Positions 1-9,262 of a DNA stretch of 10,914 nucleotides are shown here, piece by piece. The translations under genes were made by a program, and so were the position numbers. The notes under the pieces are model-generated. The model had not been told where the DNA came from. It saw only the letters and a program-made list of their open reading frames with translations, and searched no databases. Origin of the DNA: Jimgerdemannia flammicorona (taxonomy: Eukaryota > Mucoromycota > Endogonomycetes > Endogonales > Endogonaceae); the NCBI GenBank assembly GCA_003990745.1, contig RBNI01006849.1:1-10914 (forward strand), in the 5' to 3' direction. Numbering within the stretch: the first letter of the stretch is position 1; every line of letters starts with the position of its first letter.

Positions 1-565
1 GGGGGGGGTTCGTCGCGTTTAGCGCATAAGTTTTTGGTACTATAAATAATTATCTGATCTTCCCCGTTCTTCTATACGTTTCAACTCTACGATCAATGTA
101 TAACTATTTTTTTTCCACGGGTGTCAAGAACATTGAGCACTCTCAATCTCTGTCGTGACCCATTTTCCCACATTTTTGGCAAGGATTTTGGGATGATGAG
201 AAGCAAAACAGGGATATACAAAAGAAAGATCTTTGCACGTGGGGGCGTATACTTGATATATTTTGGAGTATTATTGTCAAGAAAAGGAAATATAAAATAA
301 TATAAAATCCATAAGTTATATTACTATCATTAAGACTCGGGTCAGTTAGATGCCAAGAAAGTGCCATGAGAATTTGACTGCAGTAACTAATGTCAGACTA
401 GCTTATGACGTAAGGTAACGACGTGGTCGGATACCTAAGCTGACATGATTTCGAGATCGACCAAAATTTCCTTATGGTGCCATTTCGGGAAATTGTTGCG
501 ACATCTTACTGGCAAATTACCACCAAGACTTTGCAGTTGTCACCAATTAATCAAAAGCCTGAGGG

Positions 566-624
566 GGAATGCGGAGCATTCCGCCAATTATCACAAACCT
601 CTAGAGGTTAACGGCGTTTTGCCG
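566..624. repeat. Cluster of three adjacent palindromes/hairpins
   Basis: Three inverted repeats lie within 60 bp. Positions 566-582 form a 7-bp stem (GGAATGC/GCATTCC) with a GGA loop. Positions 596-609 are a perfect 14-bp palindrome, AACCTCTAGAGGTT. Positions 612-624 form a 4-bp stem (CGGC/GCCG) with a 5-base loop. These are directly visible. Their role is unknown: they could be binding sites for dimeric regulators, the end of a decayed DNA transposon, or chance. Confidence 0.45.
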
Positions 625-654
625 ATAAGCGCAATGTTCTTTGTGAAATCCCCT

Positions 655-1179
655 TCAAGATCTTATTAAGCACGAAACCCACGCTGATGGTAGCTCGCCC
701 GAGCCGTGCTGCACACACTCCCTTCCTGGGCGTGTTTGTAGCACGGCGGACCCAATTTCCACCATAACCGCCACCGAACGACCCAGACCAATGCGGTCTT
801 CGAAGGTGAGACGTTGCAGATCTGTGGTCGTCTTGCTACCAGATCCTTCATCGCACAGCTCCGGCACCCACTCAATTAACCTCTCGGTCGTCGAGCGAGT
901 CGATCGTCCTGCAGATCGATCGGCGGCACGCATTAACGCAGTCCTAAATGACCAATTGAATGGGGTCGCATGGCGCGGCGACGTTCCGAATGCCGGTAGA
1001 GGGTGTCGAACTAGCGGATGCAACACCTCAAATGCGTGAAAAAACGACCCGATATGGTTACCCTTACACTGTTTGAATCGACGTTTATTTGGTGCGCTTT
1101 TCTCGACACCGTGCATCTTTTCTACGTCATCCGGGCGAGAGAGGATACGGACAAAATCGCTATATATGCTTTTCTCCAC
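655..1179 (-). CDS. Doubtful 174-codon open frame, no recognised family
   Basis: This is the longest uninterrupted frame upstream of the main gene. It runs from an ATG at 1179 down to a stop at 655-657. The predicted product is basic and rich in Arg and Ser, with no signal peptide, membrane segment, zinc-binding cluster or repeat that I recognise. The frame covers the most GC- and CpG-rich part of the upstream region, where stop codons are rarer, so a chance frame is quite possible. An overlapping 82-codon frame on the opposite strand (791-1039) is equally uninformative. I saw no matching promoter or splice pattern. If real, it could be an orphan gene or an exon of a decayed element. I would not annotate it as a gene without transcript or homology support. 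Confidence 0.12.
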   Translation of the reverse strand: MEKSIYSDFVRILSRPDDVEKMHGVEKSAPNKRRFKQCKGNHIGSFFHAFEVLHPLVRHPLPAFGTSPRHATPFNWSFRTALMRAADRSAGRSTRSTTERLIEWVPELCDEGSGSKTTTDLQRLTFEDRIGLGRSVAVMVEIGSAVLQTRPGRECVQHGSGELPSAWVSCLIRS

Positions 1180-1220
1180 CGAACAATCCCGTCAATCTCC
1201 GCGGCTCGGAAAACACAGGA

Positions 1221-1237
1221 TTTTTTTTTTTTTTTTT
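1221..1237. repeat. Poly-T run (T17)
   Basis: An uninterrupted run of 17 T. It is much shorter than the tails in the right-hand block. It could be the residue of a poly(A) tail from a minus-strand retrocopy, but no recognisable element adjoins it. Confidence 0.8.
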
Positions 1238-1298
1238 GGAAAATACTTTGCTGAAACATCCATCTGAGCCATTTCGAGGTCTAGGTGGATAAAAAAAT

Positions 1299-1330
1299 GA
1301 CAAGCTCGGTGTCCGACAAGCTCGGTGTCC
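1299..1330. repeat. Perfect 16-bp tandem duplication
   Basis: The unit GACAAGCTCGGTGTCC occurs twice without a gap (1299-1314 and 1315-1330), and the first two bases of a third unit follow. It is directly visible. It could be replication slippage or a duplicated regulatory site; no function can be assigned. Confidence 0.85.
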
Positions 1331-2239
1331 GATTCTTTCGCCCTCACCTGCTGCATAATACTGCGAGGGCCTCCATCGCAGAGAGCAGATATACTTCTCG
1401 ATAATCTCGCGTGTCCATGTTTACTTTATTCGGTCGAGTCACGCCAACTTTTTGCCCTCTTGGGATGCCACCGTCATCACATACCACGTTGCCTTGTCGA
1501 TCGGTTGAACCGGTTTTGCTGTTTTTAGCAATCTTATGACCAAACTCACACCCGAAATAGTCAAAGTCAAAACGTCGTGGGATTTCTGGTGTAAGAACTA
1601 GAGGAAGAGACGTACTGGTCACTAGGAATCCCGTGTCCGCATTCCACAGAAATGCCGTTTTGGCATCTTGCCGTCGACGATGGAGCGCGACGTTACCTCA
1701 GTACGATCTAAATCCTCATGATAAGGAAACTATTTATTAATTATTTTTTCGAGTCTCGATAAGATAGTAAACGAGGAGCCGCGAGCACACAGCGTTGGAG
1801 TACAGTGCCATGCACATCATGACATAACCTGACGTATAGTTCTACAAAAACCTGCACGACGGCTTTCCTCTTGAATCATCGAGCACGTGTGGTGCACCTC
1901 TTGCAAAAATTATAATGAACCAACGAACTATGCAAGAGAAGTTTATGAAGGGAAGGGCGCAACCCTGCAAGGCACTCTAAGCTTTTACCCATCTTTGTCA
2001 TGAGAGTTTGATAAGATGGAACAAAAGGTCCTTCCTTTTAATTCATTGGTTAACCCTGGAAATCCTGCCGTGCGTACGAACAATCCAGAAACGGAAACCC
2101 CTTACTAATTCCTAGTTTCCCATCCCTTTGATAAGATTACTATAACAAGATCTGATAGCCACTTGTGCGCACCCATTTCACGTCTCGCTTCTATCTGTAC
2201 CGTCTCCCATCCACGCCAAGAGCTCCTCAGTTTCTGCTG

Positions 2240-2256
2240 AAAAAAAAAAAAAAAAA
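2240..2256. repeat. Poly-A run (A17)
   Basis: An uninterrupted run of 17 A, in opposite orientation to the T17 run about 1 kb upstream. No element could be recognised beside it. Confidence 0.8.
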
Positions 2257-2956
2257 CACTTCCAACAGCCATTGTGGTCTTTTTCATATGTTAGCGCGAC
2301 ATGAAATGCCCGCACGTCCAGACGTAGAACCACAATCCGAGGGCCGATAGCCAGCTAGATAATCCGGTTGAAGTTATCAATTGCCCCCAACAAAATTGTA
2401 AGCTCGGCGTCTTAGCACACCCTCGGAACCACATGCCGATCCTCGGTTGCGTGTGCGAAAATTGGCTGACTCCCTCATTTTCACGCGCTCCGATCACTCA
2501 CGTAAGGTAGCGATGGAGGCGAGGTGTGATGACCAGCATGTATATGTTTCTTTGTTTACACAACGGCCTATTGCCTTTTTCTGACTCCGTTCCATTATTA
2601 TGTAACCTGTCCCAACCTATATCCTATATTCCTTTTCCACAAAAAAAAAGAAATCGAAAAGATTATGTCTATGAAATTTCAAAGCACTAAAAGGTATGGC
2701 GAAACTAACCAGAATACGCTGACTGCAGGCGGTCGGTCGTTCTCATGCATCCGCGATAGACGAATAGCATGACCTCCTTCCGTTCCCAAAATATCTCACC
2801 TGTTCCATCGATATTGCAATGTTGACATCTCTCGCCTTAATATACACATACTGACGTATGTGTCCGTCTTTATATTGCTTCCGTCGCTGTTTACATCCTT
2901 GTAGCCTTCCGGACCATCAGAGTCCTTGCTCGCACAATAGTGACATACCACTGCTA

Positions 2957-2982
2957 AATAATAATAATAATAATAATAATAA
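2957..2982. repeat. AAT trinucleotide microsatellite
   Basis: Between eight and nine perfect AAT units. It makes an Asn run in one forward frame and a Tyr run on the reverse strand. Both are artefacts of the repeat rather than evidence of coding. Confidence 0.9.
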
Positions 2983-3315
2983 CACCGCCATTTCAGGCCT
3001 AAAAATACCACAAGCCCCGCCACCGTCAATTTGGGCTTACAATTCAGCATTCTCCCAAACGGAGGCTTAAATAATGTGGCGAATACATTAATCGTCCGAA
3101 TAGAGAAAAAGGGCTATGCAAAGCCTTTCTCAGCGTGCCACCGCGACAATGCGACAATCCACAGGATACACAAAAACACATGAGACGCAAATGGAAATAT
3201 GCCTGGGGAAACTTCAATCGCACGTCGCGAAATATCTATCAACCAGAGTCTTTTTTTTTTCTCCGTGGCAAGAGGAGACTCTTGGGAAAGCCATAGTAGC
3301 CACAAGGGTGAGGCG

Positions 3316-3325
3316 TATTTAAAAA
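3316..3325 (+). promoter_or_regulatory. TATA-like box upstream of the TRAF7-like gene
   Basis: TATTTAAAAA lies about 155 bp upstream of the inferred start codon at 3479, a plausible distance for a core promoter with a short 5' UTR. The next in-frame stop upstream of the ATG is TAA at 3425-3427. The assignment rests on sequence resemblance only. Confidence 0.3.
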
Positions 3326-3478
3326 TCTTAGCTAGCAGCTCGTTTTGATGAATACGTTGGGGCGGTCTATAGTTTACGATGACGGAGGTGGGGACCGTGG
3401 ATGTGTCATGTGATTTTCACTGCGTAAGACAGTCGCGTCCGGCAAGGACAGAAGCAAAGCCTCCAAATCCCCTACACT

Positions 3479-4863
3479 ATGACCACAACAGTGACAGCCC
3501 ACCAAGATGAAGATCTCGACATCGAATTCGTGAACCAACCATCTCAATCTCTCGTGTGTCCCGTGTATGTACCATTACTTTTCACCCACCTGACTCTACA
3601 ATTCTACTTTTATGCCGCTAGCGCTAACCCGACACCCTCTAAATTCAGCTGCCACGATGTGTACAAAGACGCCCTAATCACAACCGCATGCAACCACTCG
3701 TTCTGTGCAGCGTGCATTTATCAAAGCGTTCAGGTGGAGCCGGTGTGTCCGCTGTGCAGAACAAAGGTTGGACTTGAAGGTGAGTTGCGGCGGCGCTTCA
3801 GATCGTAAGGAGGCAACCAAATTCTCGGATCATATCAATAGGTTTTGCTGGGGAGGAGGACCATTTTTTTGCGTCAAAACCGGATAGGGGAAATTGAACC
3901 AGACACTTAATATTCTCGCCATATTAAGCCACCTTTTTGGCAGGGAGAAGATTATAACCGATCAAGGATCAATGGCCCTTCACTTAGATTGCTCCGCTCA
4001 CTGACCCATACCCCTCTCCCCCTCCAGGCCTACACCCGAACCTCGCTCTGGTCAACATCATCTCCGAGCTGAATGTCTATTGCCGCAACAAGCGGTATGG
4101 ATGCCCCACTATTGTCCGGCTCGACGCGCTGACCCATCACAATACCTATTGCACGTACGCGTCCGCCGAGTGCAAGAACAAGGGGCTGGGGTGCGAATGG
4201 CAGGGTAGGAGTTTAAGCGCAAAAGCGTTGCAGTAGGAATTGACGGAAATTGGTACCGAGGGATGGGCGAGATGAAACAGTGATTAAATAGGGGCGCGGG
4301 GGGTCGGTTAAATCAAGAATTGTTATTGACTGACGCGCTGAACTGAACGTCCGAGGCGGGGTCGCGACGATAAAGTGACGGGAATCGTGGGAATAGGTTA
4401 TGGGAAGCCCAGGATTTTTATGAACCATATTTCCTCCCTTCTCAATCGTCTCACTTATAACGCGCGAATTCCTCCTTCCCCTCCCCACTAATTCTCCAGG
4501 AACGTTGCAATGGGTCGACGAGCATCTCAAAGACTGCGTATACGAGAAATTGAAGGGGTTTATTGAGGCGAACAATGCCAAGATGCAGAGGCTGGAGGTA
4601 ATGATTGCGGTAAGTGAATTTCTATAGACGAACGACGAGTTGGAAGTTGGAAGGCTGGTTTGGGAGAAACATGCGAGATGGAAGATGTCGGGTGTTGGGA
4701 GGACATTGATGTATAGAGGCAGGTAATTAGGATTGGCGCGTTGCCAACAAGGCGATCAGTACGTACGTTGGTTCATTACTCGTCTCCCAAACTATAGGAA
4801 CAGCAAAAGGAGATCACCCGACTACGCACGACGGTGAAAAATGAGGCACAGCGGAGGCTTTTG
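3479..4863 (+). other. RING and twin TRAF zinc-finger exons (exons 1-5)
   Basis: The RING ligands are C27, C30, C43, H45, C48, C51, C62 and C65, the full C3HC4 set with CPVC and CPLC ends. Intron 1 (3565-3648, GTATGT donor, CTAAC branch site at 3624-3628) splits the RING just before its second cysteine. Two zinc fingers follow with identical spacing, C-x6-C-x11-H-x3-C: C91/C98/H110/C114 and C121/C128/H140/C144. Intron 3 (4205-4499) interrupts the second finger. Exons 4 and 5 add a charged helical stretch suited to oligomerisation. Intron 2 is 3780-4027 and intron 4 is 4610-4797 with a GTAAGT donor. If intron 5 were retained, the frame would end at TGA 4891-4893 and give a RING/zinc-finger protein without the WD40 part. 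Confidence 0.85.
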
Positions 4864-6924
4864 GTAGTACAGTTCTTTGATAAGTCGTTGTGATCGGAGG
4901 CTCATCGCTCATCATTATTCTTCGCGATGGCGCTCACTTTGTTTCCAACACACATCATTCCTTGCAGGCATCCGACACCGCTCTGCCTGGCCCGTCTTCG
5001 TCAAACAGCAAATCCTTCCCTGAGGACGGAGCGCTCGTCCACGAGGAAGACAATCTAGACGCAGAAGTACGTGGCCATCTCGTGCACTTGTCCTTATGCC
5101 GCTTGACTGAACCTGCTGTTGCCGCCCATACCGACTGACTCGTCCTTCGTCATCGAAGACTTGGCCACACGGAGACATTGAATGTCGCCGCACCATCGCC
5201 GAACACACGTGCGGCGTCACGTCGCTGGCCTACTCGCACGGATTGATCTACGCAGGGGCACATGATGGATCGACCAAGGTGAGAGCATTTGGCGAGTTGA
5301 GGTGCAGTGGAAGAAGGATACCAGTGTGAATGAAGGGCTTTTATATCAACGGTCGGATGTGTTTCCGTGATCGATATACATATATATATGCAGGTCTTTG
5401 ACGCCGATACGGGCGAACTCGTGAACGCCTTGCATGGCCACGAGATGTCCGTGTGGGCGCTTGCTGTTGATTCGGTATCGAACCGGTTTTTCAGTGCGGG
5501 GTCAGATGGGACGATCAAGGTGAGAAAACGCCCGTGAATTCCTTTGTGCTCAGTCTATGTCGAAATGTTCCCATTCCGTTTTACCATCATCATGGGTGTT
5601 TAACAAGCTATTTGACCCCGTGGATTCCGGCACGAAAGGTCTGGGACCTCTCTCTCTACTCACCGACGACCACCGACCATACCCAGCAGCAGTGCTGCGT
5701 TGGCACGCTGCGCCAGCACAGCGGCAAGGTGTACTCGCTCGTCGTGCGCGGCGACAGGCTCTTTTCAGCGTCGTCGGACCGGACAGTCAAGGTGCGCATT
5801 GGGGGTGTCTGCATAGGGATCTCGGTGGTGGTTATTTTGGCGCGTTCGATTGTGTGCGAGGTCGTGCTTATATTTATTTTCTTTTTCATTCTGTACATGC
5901 AGATCTGGGATGTGAATACGCTTGAGAATTTAGCCACATTTACAGGCCATCAGGACGGCATCAATGCTGTTATAGCTATTGATGAAGACCGCGTGGCGAC
6001 CGCGGCGTCAGATAAGACAGTTAAAGTGAGATCACATTATATTTTTATTTTAATTTGTTTATTTCATCATGCTCTTTTGTGTTTACATTATGCGTCGTCG
6101 TCATCACATTCGCGATTCTTCACCATCAAACTCACCACCCTCCCCCCAGATTTGGGACGTCCGCACGGGCCGGGCGACGCACACGATTGGCACGCACAGT
6201 TCGGAGGTCCTTGACCTGACGCACGGCGACCGGATGCTCTTCGCGGCGACCTACGACGCAGTGATCCACGTCTACGACGACCGCACCAACGAGCGCGGGT
6301 CATCCGAGTCTCGCACTCGTTACGCGCCCATCGCCACACTCACGGGACACAACTGGGAAGTCTGGCAGCTCGCGTACGTCCAGGGTGAGCTGTTCTCCGC
6401 CAGCTTCGACCATACTGTACGGAGATGGGATGTCAGGGGCGGCGTCGTGGAGGGGGCTGCGGCGGTTGGTGGGAGGGGATTCGGTCTGTGTACGGGGACG
6501 TTGAAAGGGCATAAAGGTATGGATGGGGTTGGTGGTTGCGGTTTACTTTTGATAGGGATTTGGGATTATAAGGGCACATTAGGTTTGTGGGACGCCTGTG
6601 TATCCGCTGTTTGCTACATGGGTTTCCTCCGTCTCGAATGCGTACATTCGTTTTTTGTTAGAGGCTTACTAATCCCAACATCTCATATCCATTTCGGCAT
6701 ATTCATCTCTATCTTCCAACCCAAGGCTTCGTGCACGCCATGATCCAGGGTGAGAACAATCTCATCACCGGGTGTGCGGATCGAACAATAAAGGTATGAT
6801 TCACTTGGCGCCTGCATTTTAGGTCTATTTGAGTAGATCAATACTGACTCTTTTTGTTCGTTTGACTCGCTGTACAATCTCGGTCGCTCGTTTGGTGTCA
6901 TTCTTTCTCTAGATCTGGAAATGA
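3479..6924 (+). CDS. TRAF7-like: TRAF7-like RING / TRAF zinc finger / WD40 E3 ubiquitin ligase (13 exons)
   Basis: My manual splice model is 3479-3564, 3649-3779, 4028-4204, 4500-4609, 4798-4863, 4968-5066, 5159-5278, 5394-5519, 5639-5791, 5903-6025, 6150-6516, 6726-6793 and 6913-6924. It keeps one frame throughout and gives about 545 residues ending IWK-stop. The domains in order are a C3HC4 RING (residues 27-65), two TRAF-type zinc fingers (91-114, 121-144), a helical probably coiled-coil segment (about 145-190), an acidic Ser-rich linker (191-223) and seven WD40 blades (about 232-545). This order is that of animal TRAF7 (670 residues in human), an E3 ligase that works with MEKK3. Ligase activity is inferred from the complete set of RING ligands; substrates here are unknown. 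The start is supported by an in-frame stop at 3425, no other upstream in-frame ATG, and A at -3. The boundary of exon 5 (4863 or 4866) is the least certain. The last exon codes for only three residues and the stop. Confidence 0.88.
5159..6924 (+). other. Seven-bladed WD40 propeller exons (exons 7-13)
   Basis: Seven repeats can be counted, enough for a complete beta-propeller that would bind substrate or partner proteins. Blade ends include GSTK-VFD, GTIK-VWD, RTVK-IWD, KTVK-IWD, AVIHVYD, HTVRRWD and RTIK-IWK. GH dipeptides open several blades (LHGH, FTGH, LTGH, LKGH). The introns at 5279-5393, 5520-5638, 5792-5902, 6026-6149 and 6794-6912 all fall in phase 0 exactly between the Lys and the [VI][WF]D or IWK of a blade. 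Exon 11 holds blades 5 and 6 without an intron, plus a low-complexity Gly/Ala/Val insert before blade 7. Blade 7 is split by a phase-1 intron at 6517-6725. Three acceptors end in AAG rather than CAG or TAG (before 5159, 5639 and 6726). Confidence 0.85.
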
Positions 6925-7499
6925 CGCACGGAACTAGTTTTGGATACAAGAGTAGCTTTTGTGTAAATCTGTGTACAGAACAATGCTCTTGGCGAAGTTG
7001 CGCCAGTTTTGAGTCAAATGATTGATATGGAAGCTTTGTACTCGTCAGAGGAATTGCGACGCATATACTTCGTGCCGAACATTGAAGCGGAAAGTACAAA
7101 AATGAAGGCCAGTCCATCAGATCCCAGAGCTCGGCGTCCCTCCTATTCACTTTGCCCACACGATTTCATACAATCTTGACAACTACAGAGATGCTCTGAT
7201 GGATAGTGAATGAATGCAATATTTGCGATACCGTTCTGTACTAAGCAAGCCTACCTGCCAAGGACTCCGGCGATAGTTGCAGCGTTCACAAGGCCAACGA
7301 GTATATCAGGTGACTGGCATGATGATAGGGTGAATTGTGGAGAGGATCAATATATGCAGTATCAAGTGGCAAGAGCCAGGAATGCACGTTTCCCTTCCCT
7401 CTATATCATCAGGCAATACCCTCCTCTATTCCACCCCCCAAACCTGTACAGCCGAATAGTTTACTATCTCTATTATTACAATCATTTCACATATTTATA

Positions 7500-7500
<1 letters not shown>
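6925..7500. other. Downstream spacer between the TRAF7-like gene and the retroelement array
   Basis: This should contain the 3' UTR and transcript end of the TRAF7-like gene. I found no AATAAA in the 3' flank. A 158-codon minus-strand frame (6683-7159) runs through the last introns and exons of the gene and shows no domain; I treat it as a chance antisense frame. The last CpG of the window is at 7453-7454, just before the poly-T tract. Confidence 0.55.

Positions 7501-7501
<1 letters not shown>

Positions 7502-7534
<33 letters not shown>
7502..7534 (-). repeat. Poly(A) tail of LINE copy 1 (T33 on the + strand)
   Basis: An uninterrupted run of 33 T, preceded by a C at 7501. It is the boundary between unique gene-flanking DNA and the retroelement array, and it shows the polarity of copy 1. 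Confidence 0.9.
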
Positions 7535-8984
7535 CATGAGCACTAGGTTCCTTTATTAACTAATCTACAATAAACATACAGTTCTCATACCACACTCTCT
7601 CCCCCCCACTCCTTTTCTCTTAAAAACTATCAGATTGTTAACTACTTCAATCTGTTTATTACTTTTTTTATATATCTCTTTTATTAAATATCTATAGTAA
7701 TTCTTTTGAGGATCTTATCTCTTCTACTAGTCTGATAGAATATCTACCATAAACTCTTTTCACTTTGCTATCTTTTTTTCCAAAACTATCTATTTTTCAT
7801 TTTCAAACTTATACTGCTATTATCTAGTCAACTTTATTTATATTATCAATATCCACTCAACTGTGAGCTACTTATTACTAATACAATCTATCAATTGTTC
7901 TTTCAAGTTATTTCATCTCTCCTCTTTCTTACTATTTTGTTATCTTATTCTCAGGTAATTTCTAATTATTATCCAGAAGTTACCAAGAATCTCATACTAT
8001 CTAACTAATGTTCTGATATTTATATAATCTCCTCTTTCTACCTAATATTATAATACTCATACTCAAAAACTCCTCCTTCAACCAAGTGTTCTGACTTAAA
8101 GTTCAGCATGATATTCCTCCTTAAGATATACTCAGAATCTTAGAGAAAGTCACTATCATATCTCAGTACTCTAGGTCTAGACTTTAGCTTAGTTTTAGAC
8201 CTTACTAATATCTGCTAACTATTAGTCCACTGGTTATAAATTCTGTCCCACATTTGTTGATATTTAATACTAGTATTAATGTTAAAGTCTATTACTAGTG
8301 AACTATTTAAAGAAGCCTATTTTACCTTTATATTACAGGTCTCTATTATATCTCTTCCTTATTACTTCACTAATATAGATCAATATAGTGAGTCCCTTCT
8401 ATCACTCTCTACTAGAATTCTCTATACTGTAGATACTTACTACTATTTAGTTTATTTATTAATAATAAATTACCAGAAGATTCTCTAGGAGAGAACCTCA
8501 TCTCTCAGATCTTTTGTATTAATAATACTTATCTTTTACTCTATAATTTAATAGCTCTCTTATTTACTAAGCCCTAAGACAATATAATTTCTTCAAAAAG
8601 TCCACCAGATCTAAACCTCTTTTATTTACCAGAGTTACTAAGATCTCTTAACTTCTTTATCTCTATCTTTTAGTCCAAATTCAGTTCTTAGTAATCTTTA
8701 ACAATCTCTTTACCATCTATGTTAAAAAGTTTAAATAATATACTAAATATTATAACTTCAGTAACTAGTAGATATTTAGAATTGATATCTATCTAGTAAG
8801 AGAAATATAGTACTTCTCTTTAATTTTAAAAGATCTCTCCCCATTCTGCTACCTTTCTTTCTCACTAAACTCTAGATAAGACTGATCTATATACTAATAG
8901 AAATATATCTAAATACTGAACTATCTCTCTAATAGAAACAATAGTATTCATAATATTCTTATCTATTAAACTATTTCCTAGTAC

Positions 8985-9262
8985 TCTTGTCTCACACTTA
9001 TATCAGTTGAGCTTAGCTTCTGAATATTCTTTATATCAGCCAATAATATTCTTCAGCTCACTAATATCATCAACAGAGCTAAGCTCTACTACTATATCAT
9101 TTGCAGAGACCCCAACCTTTCAGACTATCTCTAAGACTAAAAGCTCTAATATTCTATAGTAAACTCTATCTATTAAAGATTCTAATAACAGCATATATAG
9201 AATAGAAGACAGTAGGTTCTTCTGGGAAACTTCTCTCTCTAATGAGAATAAGACATCATAAT

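Larger units (their letters stand above)
1..3315. other. Upstream intergenic region without a convincing gene
   Basis: I see no recognisable protein family, rRNA or tRNA here on either strand. Open frames are short and lack conserved motifs, apart from a doubtful 174-codon frame at 655-1179 on the minus strand. Base composition is mixed: about 660-1640 is richer in GC and CpG, while the flanks are AT-richer. Small structured sequences inside are listed separately: a palindrome cluster, homopolymer runs, a tandem duplication and a microsatellite. A further small hairpin lies at 1652-1666 (5-bp stem, GTTTT loop). GATAAG motifs occur on the + strand at 624, 1720, 1758, 2010 and 2130. The region could contain the 5' UTR and promoter of the downstream gene in its last few hundred bases. 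A gene made of very short exons could have escaped a reading by eye. Confidence 0.6.

Noticed and set aside
1221..2256. T17 and A17 as the two ends of one inverted element of about 1 kb
   Set aside because: Apart from the homopolymers, the flanking bases do not form a convincing terminal inverted repeat, and nothing coding lies between them.
408..2513. Near-identical 14-mers at 408-421 and 2500-2513 (13 of 14 bases)
   Set aside because: About one such match is expected by chance in a region this long.
2957..2982. Asn-run or Tyr-run proteins at the AAT repeat
   Set aside because: The homopeptides are direct translations of the microsatellite; flanking codons show no family.
1..3478. tRNA or 5S rRNA gene
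   Set aside because: No B-box with a matching A-box and no cloverleaf could be formed from the candidate GGTTCG-like stretches, including the one at 8.
4213..4581. 122-codon minus-strand open frame
   Set aside because: It lies across intron 3 and exon 4 of the TRAF7-like gene, antisense to a well-supported exon, and shows no domain.
5150..5518. 122-codon minus-strand open frame
   Set aside because: It is antisense to WD40 exons 7 and 8, whose forward frame is supported by clear blade motifs.
6683..7159. 158-codon minus-strand open frame at the 3' end of the gene
   Set aside because: It crosses two introns and exons 12-13 in antisense and has no recognisable family. An antisense transcript is possible but unsupported.
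8279..8488. 69-codon plus-strand frame in the AT-rich block
   Set aside because: It lies opposite the LINE sense strand; its Leu/Ile/Tyr/Ser composition follows from the T- and A-rich strand.
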